Of a DNA stretch of 53,925 nucleotides, positions 16,675 through 26,297 are shown piece by piece. Within the stretch, counting starts at the first letter, position 1. The number at the start of each line of letters is the position of its first letter. Source of the DNA: JAEUMD01 sp050250815 (lineage in GTDB: Bacteria; Pseudomonadota; Alphaproteobacteria; Rhizobiales; Hyphomicrobiaceae). A program made the translations under genes and the position numbers. Under the pieces are notes generated by a model. It had not been told where the DNA came from, did not search any database, and was given only the letters and a program-made list of their open reading frames with translations. Where the stretch lies: NCBI GenBank assembly GCA_050250815.1, contig JBFWNY010000027.1, forward strand, positions 1 to 53,925, in the 5' to 3' direction.

Positions 16675-17412
16675 ATGTCCACAACCCCGCGACGGGGACG
16701 CCCGAAAGGCACCGGGATCGACGACAGCTCGACGCTCGCCGAAATCGCGAGCCTTATCGCCGCAAATCCCGCATTGAAGCCGACCAGTGCCATCAAGGCG
16801 CTCGGCCACACCGATCCCTCCGTGATCCGTAGGCTGCGCGACAAATTCAATCACCGCTTCGCTCCAGCAGCGGCCAAATCTGCAGATTTGCCGCGCGTGA
16901 CGCCTGATGCGAGCGAAGCGGTAAGCGTGCCGACGGCCTCGGCCGCCGCCAAGCTCGAGGGGGCGACGCCGAAGGCCGCGCGGCCCGCAGCCGTGGCGGC
17001 AGCAAAAAGCGAGAAGAATTACCGGCTGAAATCGTCCACGAAACCGGGAAGAAAAAAGCCATCGGTTTCCGGGCAGACGGCGGTGGCTGCGGATTTATCG
17101 CCCGGCTCGGCCGCTAAAGAACAGGCAGACGATCCGGCTCCCGCGAAGCAGGCCGCGTCTACAACGGCGCTGCCTCAACCGCCGGTCCAGCGCAGCCTGC
17201 GGCCCTCGCGGCCGGCGCACGACCTGATGTTGTCATTGTGCGGCATGGGCATGGCCGCCGCACAGCAGGCGTTGACCGCACAAATGCACATGGCCGATCA
17301 ATTCGTGCGCAATCCCTATGTCGCGCTCGCATTGCGGCAGCAGCTCGCGCTCAATGAATGGGCCCTGGGCCTCGTCGCGGCGCCGCGGGCGCCCGTCAAA
17401 TCCGTATCCTGA
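16675..17412 (+). CDS. DNA-binding, phasin-like protein (PhaM-like candidate)
   Basis: This 245-residue protein has three parts. Residues 4-12 hold an AT-hook-like 'PRRGRPKGTG', followed by a small helical domain (about 18-60, 'TLAEIASLIAANPALKPTSAIKALGHTDPSVIRRLRDKF') that looks like a winged or HTH-type DNA-binding unit. Residues about 65-185 are an Ala/Lys/Pro-rich linker. Residues about 190-240 form amphipathic Ala/Gln/Met-rich helices ('MGMAAAQQALTAQMHMADQFVRNP', 'ALALRQQLALNEWALGLVAAP') resembling the granule-binding helices of phasins. This is the layout of PhaM, which ties PHB granules to the nucleoid; the resemblance is my inference. A GAGGTG ribosome site fixes the start at 16675. 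A strong terminator follows, and the gene is monocistronic. A PHB depolymerase gene lies 10 kb away. Confidence 0.7.
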   Translation: MSTTPRRGRPKGTGIDDSSTLAEIASLIAANPALKPTSAIKALGHTDPSVIRRLRDKFNHRFAPAAAKSADLPRVTPDASEAVSVPTASAAAKLEGATPKAARPAAVAAAKSEKNYRLKSSTKPGRKKPSVSGQTAVAADLSPGSAAKEQADDPAPAKQAASTTALPQPPVQRSLRPSRPAHDLMLSLCGMGMAAAQQALTAQMHMADQFVRNPYVALALRQQLALNEWALGLVAAPRAPVKSVS

Positions 17413-17485
17413 GGCGCCGATTTTCCACCGCGAAGCATTTCCGTACCCGTAGAGCGTCTTTTGCCGTTTGCCCTGAACCGACTTT

Positions 17486-17516
17486 GGGCCGCCGCCCCGG
17501 GCGGCCCTATTTTTTT
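17486..17516 (+). terminator. Rho-independent terminator after the phasin-like gene
   Basis: Perfect 8-bp GC stem GGGCCGCC/GGCGGCCC with a 6-nt loop, followed by TATTTTTTT. It lies 73 nt after the stop codon and separates this gene from the converging coaA. Confidence 0.85.
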
Positions 17517-17533
17517 CCAGCTCGCTGTCGGGT

Positions 17534-18535
17534 TCAAATGCGGCGCAGCGCGACGGTCTCGATGGAATGGTCGGAGCCCTTGCGCAGTATGAGCCCGGCA
17601 CGCTGTCGTGTTGGGATAATGTTCTGCTCGAGGTTCTTGAGATTGATCGTGCGCCAGATCGTACGCGCGCGCTCCTCGGCTTCGCTTCCCGAAAGCTGTG
17701 AATAGCGGTGGAAATAGGCACCCGGATCGCGGAACGCCGTGGATCGCAGCCGCATGAAGCGCGTGAGGTACCAGTCCTCGATGACACGAGGATCGGCATC
17801 GATATAGATCGAGAAATCGAAGAAATCCGAGACGAACGGAATGGCCTCGCCATCGCTCGGCAAGCGCGCCGGCTGGAGTACATTAAGTCCTTCGACAATG
17901 AGAATGTCGGGTCGCTCCACAACCGTCGCCTGGTCGGGCAGGATGTCATAGTGAAAATGCGAATAGACGGGCGCTTCCACCCGCTCGACCCCCGATTTCA
18001 CGTCGGCAAGGAAATTGAGCAGCCGCGCGGTATCGAAGCTTTCGGGGAATCCCTTACGGTCCATGATGCCCAGGCGCTCAAGCTCGGCGTTGGGCAGCAG
18101 AAAGCCGTCGGTGGTGACGAGATCGACGCGCGGATGATCCGGCCAGCGCGCGAGCAGGGCCTTCAAGACGCGCGCCGTCGTACTCTTACCGACTGCAACC
18201 GACCCGGCGACACCGATGATGAAAGGCACCTTGCCCTCGATACGCCCGAGGAAGCGGGACGTAATCGCGTGCAGCTCCTGCGAGGCGGCGACGTAGAGGT
18301 TGAGCAGTCGCGACATCGGCAGGTAGATCGTCTCCACCTCCTCCACCGACAGCTCCTCGATGATGCCCGACAGCTGCTCGAGTTCGGGCTGTGCCAGGGT
18401 CATCGGCGTATCGGCGCGCAGCCTCGCCCATTCCTCGCGGCTGAAGACGCGGTAGGGCGAAAACTGAAGTTGCGACCGGGCGGGACGAGGACCCGCCGCC
18501 GACAGGGCAGCCAGACGCTCGAGGATCTCGTTCAT
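17534..18535 (-). CDS. coaA: Pantothenate kinase, type I
   Basis: CoaA phosphorylates pantothenate, the first step of coenzyme A synthesis. The 333-residue protein carries 'SPYRVFSREEW' near the start, Walker A 'GSVAVGKST' at 111-119, 'LVTTDGFLLPNAELERLG', 'GFPESFD' and 'PVYSHFHYDILP', and ends in 'RKGSDHSIETVALRRI'. All are typical of the bacterial type I enzyme. The start codon overlaps the hisE stop as ATGA (18532-18535), so translation is probably coupled. The hisE-coaA order is common in Hyphomicrobiales, where the rest of the his cluster often lies upstream; here it is absent. Confidence 0.96.
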   Translation of the reverse strand: MNEILERLAALSAAGPRPARSQLQFSPYRVFSREEWARLRADTPMTLAQPELEQLSGIIEELSVEEVETIYLPMSRLLNLYVAASQELHAITSRFLGRIEGKVPFIIGVAGSVAVGKSTTARVLKALLARWPDHPRVDLVTTDGFLLPNAELERLGIMDRKGFPESFDTARLLNFLADVKSGVERVEAPVYSHFHYDILPDQATVVERPDILIVEGLNVLQPARLPSDGEAIPFVSDFFDFSIYIDADPRVIEDWYLTRFMRLRSTAFRDPGAYFHRYSQLSGSEAEERARTIWRTINLKNLEQNIIPTRQRAGLILRKGSDHSIETVALRRI

Positions 18536-18855
18536 GGCTGAGCCCGCGCGGCTTTCTCAGCCAGACCCGACTGGCCCGTCCTGCCCTCCAGCTCGCGCAA
18601 CACGTCGTCGATGGCGACGCCGCGGCATTCCAGCACGACGAGAAGATGATACAGCAGGTCGGCGGCCTCCGCCGTCAGTGCGTCGGTGCCCTGCACGGTC
18701 GCCGCGATGACCGTTTCGACCGCCTCTTCGCCGAGCTTCTTGGCGCAGCGCTCGATGCCGCTGTCGAGGAGCTTGCGGGTGTAGGAGGCATCCGCGGACG
18801 CGGTACGGCGCGCGGCAATGGTGGCAGCAAGCCGTCTCAGCACGTCGTCCGCCAT
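18532..18855 (-). CDS. hisE: Phosphoribosyl-ATP pyrophosphatase
   Basis: HisE hydrolyses phosphoribosyl-ATP to phosphoribosyl-AMP, the second step of histidine synthesis. The protein has 107 residues from the ATG at 18855. The MazG-like helical fold is evident from 'SYTRKLLDSGIERCAKKLGEEAVETVIAA', whose acidic EExxE binds Mg2+, and 'LTAEAADLLYHLLVVLECRGV'. A second ATG seven codons upstream is possible, but the chosen one matches family length and follows a G-run. It is detached from other his genes and coupled to coaA by a 4-nt overlap. Confidence 0.95.
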   Translation of the reverse strand: MADDVLRRLAATIAARRTASADASYTRKLLDSGIERCAKKLGEEAVETVIAATVQGTDALTAEAADLLYHLLVVLECRGVAIDDVLRELEGRTGQSGLAEKAARAQP

Positions 18856-18963
18856 CGCAACCCCGCTCGACACCACGCAACAATCGATGACCGCACGCCC
18901 CGTCGGCCGTCGTCACGAAACGGTCAAGCCATTTCCGGCCGAGAATTGCAACTGCCGAAGCAC

Positions 18964-19001
18964 AAAAAAACGTCAGGCGGCACGGATCGCGCCGGCCGCC
19001 T
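18964..19001 (-). terminator. Terminator downstream of parB
   Basis: Inverted repeat AGGCGGC (18975-18981) and GCCGCCT (18995-19001). On the minus strand it is followed by seven T (18970-18964). It lies 40 nt past the parB stop and ends the parAB transcription unit before hisE. Confidence 0.75.
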
Positions 19002-19041
19002 TTCGTATTGCCTATGAAACTCGTGTCCGCGGGAGGGCGCC

Positions 19042-19929
19042 TCAGCCACTTGCGCTGCCGACCAGACGCTGGCGGATGTAGTCGAGCTGATCGAAATTAC
19101 CGTACTTTATGATGAGGTTACCGCTTTCGCCCGAACCGCGCTTGATCTCGACCTTCAGACCCAGCACGTCGGCAAGCTCCTTCTCGAAGGCCCGCGTGTC
19201 GGCGTCCTTCTCCCGTGGCTTGCGCGCGGCTCCGGCCGAAGCAGCGCCGTCCGACTGTACCAGCGCCTCGACTTCGCGGACATTGAGATCGTCTGCGATG
19301 ATCCTCTCGGCCAGGCGCTCCGCGTCGTCACGGCCGACGAGCGCCCGCGCGTGACCTGCGGTCAAGCGGCCCATCTGCACGAGCGCCTGGACACTATGGG
19401 GCAGCTTCAGCAGACGAAGCGTGTTGGCGACGTGGCTGCGGCTCTTGCCGATGATCTCGGAGAGCTGCTCCTGGCTGTAGCCGTAGCGCTCGACAAGCTC
19501 GCGATAGCCGCCAGCTTCCTCGATGGCGTTGAGGTCGGAACGCTGCACGTTCTCGATGATGGCAAGCTCAAGCACTTCGCGATCGGTGAGATCGCGCACG
19601 ATCACCGGGACGAGGTGCAAGCCGGCCCTTTGGGCCGCCCGCCAACGCCGCTCGCCCGCGACGATCTCGTATCCGCTGCCTGGCGACCCGTCGGCACGCG
19701 CGATGATCGGCTGCACCAGCCCCTTCACCCGGATCGACTCGGCAAGCTCCGCCAGGTCGTCCTCACGGAAGTCCTTGCGCGGGTTGGAGCGGCTGGCCCT
19801 TAGCTGGTCGACTGCGACCATGCGCTGCTCGCCCTCGGGCGGCAGACGCACCGCTCCGGGAACCGACTCGCCGATGAGCGAAGCAAGGCCCCGTCCGAGA
19901 CGGCTTTTCGGCACTGGCACAGTCGTCAC
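19042..19929 (-). CDS. parB: Chromosome-partitioning protein ParB
   Basis: ParB is a CTP-dependent clamp that loads at parS and spreads along the origin region. Among its 295 residues, the N-terminal 'SRLGRGLASLIG' is the ParA-stimulating peptide. The CTP-binding and hydrolysis motifs are 'NPRKDF' (about 49-54) and 'GERRWRA' (92-98). 'ENVQRSDLNAIEEA' follows, then the HTH 'SQEQLSEIIGKSRSHVANTLRLLKLP' that reads parS, and a C-terminal dimerisation domain (about 245-290). The start is GTG, with GGGGG seven nt upstream. It is 67 nt downstream of parA on the same strand. Three parS sites lie 1.5-7 kb away toward the presumed origin. Confidence 0.97.
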   Translation of the reverse strand: MTTVPVPKSRLGRGLASLIGESVPGAVRLPPEGEQRMVAVDQLRASRSNPRKDFREDDLAELAESIRVKGLVQPIIARADGSPGSGYEIVAGERRWRAAQRAGLHLVPVIVRDLTDREVLELAIIENVQRSDLNAIEEAGGYRELVERYGYSQEQLSEIIGKSRSHVANTLRLLKLPHSVQALVQMGRLTAGHARALVGRDDAERLAERIIADDLNVREVEALVQSDGAASAGAARKPREKDADTRAFEKELADVLGLKVEIKRGSGESGNLIIKYGNFDQLDYIRQRLVGSASG

Positions 19930-19996
19930 TTCGAGCCCCCTTCTCGATGAATTCTCAGCGTCTCGCGGCCCTAGTCATGCCGCAGCTCCGGCCGCG

Positions 19997-20830
<834 letters not shown>

Positions 20831-20834
20831 GGAT

Positions 20835-21518
20835 TCAATCCTCCGTTACAGGTCTTGCGTTTCGGACCACGGCAATGCGCGCTTGCGGCTCAGTGAGACT
20901 GGGTTCGAGCGACAGAGTGAAGTCCCAGCTTCGGCGGGCCTCCTCGACTTCGCTGGCGACGTCCCGGCCCTTGAGAAACAGGCCGGTCGTCGTCGCGCCG
21001 AATACCGGACGCGACAGCTCGAGAAGGCGCCGCAGGGGCGCCAGCGCACGCGACGTGATCACATCGACTTTTGCGACCTTACCCTGAGTCGAGATGGTTT
21101 CGATTCGTGCCGAATCGATGTCCACAGCGATGCCGACGGTCCGTGCCACCTCACGCAGAAAGGCTGCCTTGCGCTGATCGCTTTCGATGAGCCGCACCCG
21201 CATGGTCCTTCCTCGCCCGGGCTCCAGGCCCAGGACGGCCAGCACGAGCCCGGGGAAACCGGCGCCTGACCCGAGATCCCAAACGGTTTCTGCCCCCTCG
21301 GGGATATGGCCTATGAGCTGGGCACTATCGGCGAAATGCCGGTGCCAGACGTCGCCGAGCGTGCTCGGCGCCACCAGATTGATGGTCTTCTGCCAGCGCG
21401 CCAGCATGTCCGCGTAGTTCGTGAGGCGGTCGAGCGTTTCACGTGAAACGCCGAAGATCGCTTGAAATTCCGCCGGACCTGAAATGTGCCGGGTCGGGCC
21501 GCTTGAACCCGCTGTCAT
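20835..21518 (-). CDS. rsmG: 16S rRNA (guanine-527-N7)-methyltransferase
   Basis: RsmG methylates G527 of 16S rRNA, a change linked to streptomycin sensitivity. In this 227-residue protein the SAM-binding 'DLGSGAGFPG' lies near 81-90, 'RLIESDQRKAAFLREV' near 109-125, and 'VITSRALAPLRRLLEL' later, all typical. The ATG at 21518 overlaps the mnmG stop as ATGA; another ATG at 21530 is possible. Residues 'VSRET' near position 25 are encoded by a parS palindrome (21435-21450). The frame is open far upstream inside mnmG, but that is a shadow. Confidence 0.95.
   Translation of the reverse strand: MTAGSSGPTRHISGPAEFQAIFGVSRETLDRLTNYADMLARWQKTINLVAPSTLGDVWHRHFADSAQLIGHIPEGAETVWDLGSGAGFPGLVLAVLGLEPGRGRTMRVRLIESDQRKAAFLREVARTVGIAVDIDSARIETISTQGKVAKVDVITSRALAPLRRLLELSRPVFGATTTGLFLKGRDVASEVEEARRSWDFTLSLEPSLTEPQARIAVVRNARPVTED
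21435..21450. promoter_or_regulatory. parS: parS site 1 (inside rsmG)
   Basis: The 16-bp perfect palindrome CGTTTCACGTGAAACG contains the canonical bacterial parS core GTTTCACGTGAAAC. It is read by ParB. It lies 1.5 kb from the parB start and within the rsmG reading frame, where it encodes Val-Ser-Arg-Glu-Thr. Confidence 0.95.
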
Positions 21519-23413
21519 GCCGTCCGACATCCGCGAGCGCCGCCGGATCGCGCCTTGATGTGCGATAGCAGCAGCAGGATCGCCGCCGGCGTCATGCCGT
21601 CGATGCGCGCGGCCTGGGCGATGGAGCCGGGGCGCTGACGCGACAACTTCTGGCGCAGCTCGTTCGACAGGCCCGAGATCGAACCGTAGTCCACATCGTC
21701 TGGAATGAGGACCGACTCGTCGCGCTTCAGGCGCGCAACATCCTCCTCCTGGCGCTCGATGTAGGAGGCGTAGCGCGCATCGATCTCCAGCTGAGCGCGG
21801 ATCGCGGGTGCGATCTCGCCCAGCTGGGGCCAGATCGCCATCAGCCGCGCCATGTCCACGCCCGGATACGCCAGCAGCTCGAACGCAGAGCGCCTGCGCC
21901 CGTCCCGGTTGATGTCTAAGCCGTGGCGCGCGGCATGTGTCGGAGAGAGGGAGAGCGCATCCAGCGCCGCCCTGCCATACGCCAGCGCCGCACTCTTGGT
22001 TGAAAACGCCAGCGCACGTTCCTCGCTGATACAACCCAGATCGATGCCCAGTGGGGTCAGACGCTGGTCGGCATTGTCAGCCCGCAGCTTGAGGCGGAAC
22101 TCCGCGCGCGAGGTGAACATGCGATAGGGCTCGCTGACGCCGCGGGTGACGAGATCGTCGATCATGACGCCGAGGTAGCTGTCGCTTCGGGACGGCACGA
22201 ACGTGCGCGCGCCGGCCCCGCCTCCGGCCGCTGAAGCAGCCAACGCGGCGTTGATGCCTGCGGCGAGGCCCTGTGCGGCAGCTTCCTCGTATCCGGTCGT
22301 TCCATTGATCTGGCCGGCGAGGAAGAGCCCGCGCAGACGCCGGACCTCCAGGGTCGGCTGCAGCTCGCGCGGATCGACGTAGTCATATTCTATGGCGTAG
22401 CCGGGCCTGCGTATCGCCACCGTCTCAAGGCCCGGGATGGTGCGGAGGAAGGCCTCCTGGACGTCCGCAGGCAGAGACGTCGACACGCCGTTGGGATAGA
22501 CGGTGTCGTCATCGAGACCTTCGGGCTCCAGAAACACCTGGTGGGCCGAGCGGTCCGCGAAGCGCACAACCTTGTCCTCGATGGAGGGACAGTAGCGCGG
22601 TCCGACGCTGGCGATCTGACCTGAGTACATCGGCGAGCGCGCGAGGTTGGCGCGTATGATCTCATGCGTGGCGGGCGTTGTTGCCGTGATCCCGCACGCG
22701 ATCTGGCGGGTCGTGATGCGGATCGTCAGGAACGAGAACGGCACCGGGTCGTCGTCGGCTGGCTGCATCTCCAGCCGGTCCCAGGCGATCGTGCGGCCGT
22801 CGAGACGGGCAGGGGTGCCGGTCTTCAGCCGCCCCATTGCGAGACCCAGCGCGTAGAGCCGCTCCGACAGCCGGCGCGCGGGAGCGGCACCCATCCGGCC
22901 GGCGGGAATGCGCTGATCGCCAATGTGGATGAGGCCGTTGAGAAACGTTCCGGTCGTAAGCACGACCGCTGCAGCCGCGAAATGGTGCCCCTCGCCCGAC
23001 ACGACTCCAACGACGCGATCATCGGATACGATGAGATCCTCGACACTGGTCTCGATGATCTCCAGCCCTTCGAACCGGGAGAGAGCCTCCTGCATGGCGC
23101 GTCGATACAACTTCCGGTCGGCTTGCGACCTTGGACCCTGAACCGCCGGCCCCTTGGACCGGTTGAGCAGGCGGAACTGGATGCCGGATTCATCGGCCAC
23201 GCGGCCCATCAGGCCATCGAGCGCATCGACCTCCCGAACCAGGTGTCCCTTTCCCAGGCCACCGATCGCCGGATTGCAGGACATCTCGCCAATGGTTGCG
23301 CGCGAATGCGTGACCAGCGCGGTTCGCGCACCAAGCCTGGCCGCGGCGGCAGCCGCTTCCACGCCGGCGTGACCGCCACCCACGACAATGACATCAAAGC
23401 CTGTCGAGCCCAT
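21515..23413 (-). CDS. mnmG: tRNA uridine-5-carboxymethylaminomethyl modification enzyme MnmG
   Basis: MnmG (GidA), with MnmE, builds the cmnm5 group on the wobble uridine of several tRNAs, using FAD, NADH and methylene-tetrahydrofolate. In this 632-residue protein the FAD-binding 'VVGGGHAGVEAA' lies at 11-22. It is followed by the family signatures 'GEMSCNPAIGGLGKGHLVREVDALDG' and 'GPAVQGPRSQADRKLYR', then 'LAGQINGTTGYEEAAAQGL' and the helical C-terminus 'YASYIERQEEDVARLKRDE'. It is co-oriented with mnmE upstream and rsmG downstream, with an ATGA overlap to rsmG. A parS site lies between mnmE and mnmG. Confidence 0.97.
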   Translation of the reverse strand: MGSTGFDVIVVGGGHAGVEAAAAAARLGARTALVTHSRATIGEMSCNPAIGGLGKGHLVREVDALDGLMGRVADESGIQFRLLNRSKGPAVQGPRSQADRKLYRRAMQEALSRFEGLEIIETSVEDLIVSDDRVVGVVSGEGHHFAAAAVVLTTGTFLNGLIHIGDQRIPAGRMGAAPARRLSERLYALGLAMGRLKTGTPARLDGRTIAWDRLEMQPADDDPVPFSFLTIRITTRQIACGITATTPATHEIIRANLARSPMYSGQIASVGPRYCPSIEDKVVRFADRSAHQVFLEPEGLDDDTVYPNGVSTSLPADVQEAFLRTIPGLETVAIRRPGYAIEYDYVDPRELQPTLEVRRLRGLFLAGQINGTTGYEEAAAQGLAAGINAALAASAAGGGAGARTFVPSRSDSYLGVMIDDLVTRGVSEPYRMFTSRAEFRLKLRADNADQRLTPLGIDLGCISEERALAFSTKSAALAYGRAALDALSLSPTHAARHGLDINRDGRRRSAFELLAYPGVDMARLMAIWPQLGEIAPAIRAQLEIDARYASYIERQEEDVARLKRDESVLIPDDVDYGSISGLSNELRQKLSRQRPGSIAQAARIDGMTPAAILLLLSHIKARSGGARGCRTA

Positions 23414-23530
23414 CTGCTCCGCGCCGTCTCAATAGTCTGGACCAGGCGAGCCGCCCGGCAATCGCGGCGGACAATACGGCGAGCCATAACGGCGGTCAAA
23501 AGCCGTCATGGCCCCAAAACTCGGTGCCCC

Positions 23531-23546
23531 GGTTTCACGTGAAACG
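23531..23546. promoter_or_regulatory. parS: parS site 2 (mnmE-mnmG intergenic)
   Basis: GTTTCACGTGAAAC occupies 23532-23545. It lies in the 144-nt gap between the mnmE stop and the mnmG start, about 2.1 kb from parS site 1, and is the only one of the three outside coding sequence. Confidence 0.95.
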
Positions 23547-23557
23547 GCATCCCTGGA

Positions 23558-24898
23558 TCACTTGCCGATGCAAAAGCGTCCAAACACCTGATCCAGCACG
23601 TCCTCCACGTCGATCCGGCCGGTTATCCGGCCGATCGCGCTGGCAGCGATGCGCAAGTCCTCGGCTCGCAGCTCCGTCTGGTTGGCATCGCCGGCGAGGA
23701 ACGCGTCCAGTGCCGCGATCGCGTCTCCAAGGCGCTCTCGGTGACGGTCCTGCGTGAGGAGCGGCTCGTCCAGCGGCCCGATGCGCTCAACCGCAATCGA
23801 CGCTATACGGCGAGTGAGGTCCGTGAGCCCGCTGCCTTTCGCAACCGAAATGGCCATCATGTCGTCAGGCAGGGATTGGGCCTGCCCACCGGTGAGAAGA
23901 TCGATCTTGTTCAGAACGGGAAGGACACGATCGGCCACGGGCAGAAGGTCCTGGGGCAACACGACCTCGGGGCTGCCTGTATCGGTGAGCCAAAGGATAA
24001 GCTCGGCATCGGCGGCGCGCGCGACCGAGCGACGGATTCCCTCCCGTTCGACGCTGCCATCCGTTTCGCGTATCCCGGCCGTGTCGGTGACAACGACCGG
24101 CAGCCCCTCGAGATCGAGACGAACTTCTATCGGGTCGCGCGTGGTGCCCGCCTCCGCAGAGACGATGGCCGCGTCGCGTCGCGCAAGGGCGTTGAGGAGG
24201 CTCGACTTGCCCACGTTGGGCGGACCGGCGATGACGACACGGAAGCCGGATCGCAGTATCTCGCCGCGATGTCCGTCAGCCAGATGCCGCTCGATCTCGC
24301 CGCGTAGCGTCTCGGCCTGGACGCGCGCCTGCTGGAAGGCATCGTGGGCCACGTCCGCTTCGTCCGAGAAGTCAATCGCCGCCTCGACGAGCGCGCTCGC
24401 CTCGATGAGCTGATGCCGCCAGCCGTCGTACCGCTCTGACAGCCGACCGCCGGACTGCGCCAACGCTTGGCGCCTCTGTGCATCGGTCTCCGCATCGATC
24501 AGATCCGCCAGACCCTCGGCCTGCAACAGGTCGAGCTTGCCATTGGCGAAAGCACGCCGGGCGAACTCGCCCGGCTCGGCTGGCCGCATGTCGGGAAACA
24601 GTGACAGGGCTTCGAGCACGGCACGCACGACAGCCACCCCGCCGTGGAGGTGCAGCTCGGCGACATCCTCACCAGTGAAGCTATGTGGGCCGGGCATCCA
24701 AAGAACGAGGCCGCGATCCAGCAAGGCGCCGCTCGTCGGGTGCACGATCCTGCGGAGTGCGGCAACCCGCGGCTTGGGTCTCTTGGCCGCGATGACGTTG
24801 AGCGCCATCCCGGCGTGCGGACCGCTGATCCGGACAACCGCCACCCCGGCGCGACCCGGTGCTGACGACAGGGCGTAGATGGAGCTGTGGCTCTTCAA
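23558..24898 (-). CDS. mnmE: tRNA modification GTPase MnmE
   Basis: MnmE is the G-protein partner of MnmG in wobble-uridine modification. The protein has 446 residues. The N-terminal tetrahydrofolate-binding domain has 'IYALSSAPGRAGVAVVRISG'. The central helical domain contains an inserted Ras-like G domain with G1 'GPPNVGKSS' (225-233), 'DTAGIRETDG' (G3) and 'LNKIDLL' (G4). The C-terminus is 'FCIGK', the invariant catalytic CxGK. The start is TTG at 24898; no ATG or GTG lies nearby and the next codons already match the family N-terminus, so TTG is likely. A non-ATG start may keep its level low. Confidence 0.96.
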   Translation of the reverse strand: MKSHSSIYALSSAPGRAGVAVVRISGPHAGMALNVIAAKRPKPRVAALRRIVHPTSGALLDRGLVLWMPGPHSFTGEDVAELHLHGGVAVVRAVLEALSLFPDMRPAEPGEFARRAFANGKLDLLQAEGLADLIDAETDAQRRQALAQSGGRLSERYDGWRHQLIEASALVEAAIDFSDEADVAHDAFQQARVQAETLRGEIERHLADGHRGEILRSGFRVVIAGPPNVGKSSLLNALARRDAAIVSAEAGTTRDPIEVRLDLEGLPVVVTDTAGIRETDGSVEREGIRRSVARAADAELILWLTDTGSPEVVLPQDLLPVADRVLPVLNKIDLLTGGQAQSLPDDMMAISVAKGSGLTDLTRRIASIAVERIGPLDEPLLTQDRHRERLGDAIAALDAFLAGDANQTELRAEDLRIAASAIGRITGRIDVEDVLDQVFGRFCIGK

Positions 24899-25031
24899 GA
24901 GCGGGGTAGCTCCGTTGCCTGCGGCGAGCCTGAGACAACGGTCGCCGCACGTGAGAAGCGGATCCGGGGCAGCATGCGGGAACGCTGACCCGAGTGGGCC
25001 AGGCAGCCGCCGCCGTCACCGGAAAGCTATC

Positions 25032-26297
25032 TCACGTGTTCATCGATGAGAAGAAGTCCGAGTTGGTCTTGGTCGACCTGAGCTTGTCGATGAGGAACTC
25101 GATGGCGTCCATCGTGCCCATCGGATTGAGGATACGGCGCAGAACGTAGACCTTCTTGAGCTGGTCCTTGGGCACCAGCAGGTCCTCCTTGCGGGTGCCA
25201 GAGCGGGCCACGTCGATGGCCGGGAACACGCGCTTGTCGGACACCTTGCGGTCGAGAATGATCTCCGAGTTGCCGGTACCCTTGAACTCCTCGAAAATGA
25301 CCTCGTCCATGCGGCTGCCGGTCTCGATCAGCGCGGTCGCGATGATGGTCAGCGAGCCGCCCTCCTCGATGTTTCGCGCCGCGCCGAAGAACCGCTTGGG
25401 CCGCTGCAGGGCATTGGAGTCGACACCGCCCGTCAACACCTTGCCCGATGACGGCACCACCGTGTTGTAGGCACGACCCAGGCGTGTGATCGAGTCGAGC
25501 AGGATGATGACATCCCGCTTGTGCTCGACGAGCCGCTTGGCCTTTTCGATCACCATCTCGGACACCTGCACGTGGCGCGAGGGCGGCTCGTCGAAGGTGG
25601 AGGAGATGACTTCGCCCTTCACCGACCGCTGCATGTCGGTAACCTCCTCGGGCCGCTCGTCGATGAGAAGCACGATGAGATAGCACTCGGGATGGTTGGC
25701 AGAGATGGCGTGGGCTATGTTCTGCAGCAGCACGGTCTTGCCGGTGCGCGGCGGTGCGACGATCAAACCGCGCTGGCCCTTGCCAAGCGGCGCGACGATG
25801 TCGATGACCCGGGCCGAGAGATCCTTGATCGTCGGATCCTCGATTTCCATCTTGAGCCACTTCGTCGGATAGAGCGGCGTCAGGTTGTCGAAATGGATCT
25901 TGTGCTTGGCCGCCTCCGGGTCTTCGAAGTTGATGCGGCTCACCTTGAGCAGTGCGAAGTAGCGCTCCCCCTCCTTGGGTGAGCGGATCTGGCCCTCGAC
26001 CGTGTCACCGGTCCGCAGGGCAAACCGCCGGATCTGTGAGGGCGAGACGTAGATGTCGTCGGGGCCGGGCAGATAGTTGGCGTCGGGCGACCGCAGGAAG
26101 CCGAAGCCGTCCTGCAGCACTTCGACAACGCCTGTGCCGATGATCTCGACATCCTGGGTCGCGAGCTGCTTCAGCGTCGCGAACATCAGCTCCTGCTTGC
26201 GCATGGTCGAGGCGTTTTCGACGCCGACCTCTTCTGCAAAGCTCAGAAGCTCGGTGGGGGACTTCAGCTTGAGGTCCTCGAGTTTCAATTCCTTCAT
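25032..26297 (-). CDS. rho: Transcription termination factor Rho
   Basis: Rho is the hexameric RNA helicase that ends untranslated transcripts. The protein has 421 residues. The N-terminal helical domain (1-50, 'LKLKSPTELLSFAEEVGVENASTMRKQELMF') is followed by the cold-shock-like primary RNA site (about 58-120, with 'GFGFLR' and 'DIYVSPSQIRRF'). The ATPase domain has Walker A 'APPRTGKT' (181-188), 'LLIDERPEEVTDM' and the secondary-site Q/R loops. It is of standard length without the large N-terminal insertions seen in some bacteria. A GGAG lies 11 nt before the ATG at 26297; the open frame beyond it to 26477 is leader rather than protein. A 283-nt leader separates it from hemJ and may serve autoregulation. 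Confidence 0.97.
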   Translation of the reverse strand: MKELKLEDLKLKSPTELLSFAEEVGVENASTMRKQELMFATLKQLATQDVEIIGTGVVEVLQDGFGFLRSPDANYLPGPDDIYVSPSQIRRFALRTGDTVEGQIRSPKEGERYFALLKVSRINFEDPEAAKHKIHFDNLTPLYPTKWLKMEIEDPTIKDLSARVIDIVAPLGKGQRGLIVAPPRTGKTVLLQNIAHAISANHPECYLIVLLIDERPEEVTDMQRSVKGEVISSTFDEPPSRHVQVSEMVIEKAKRLVEHKRDVIILLDSITRLGRAYNTVVPSSGKVLTGGVDSNALQRPKRFFGAARNIEEGGSLTIIATALIETGSRMDEVIFEEFKGTGNSEIILDRKVSDKRVFPAIDVARSGTRKEDLLVPKDQLKKVYVLRRILNPMGTMDAIEFLIDKLRSTKTNSDFFSSMNT

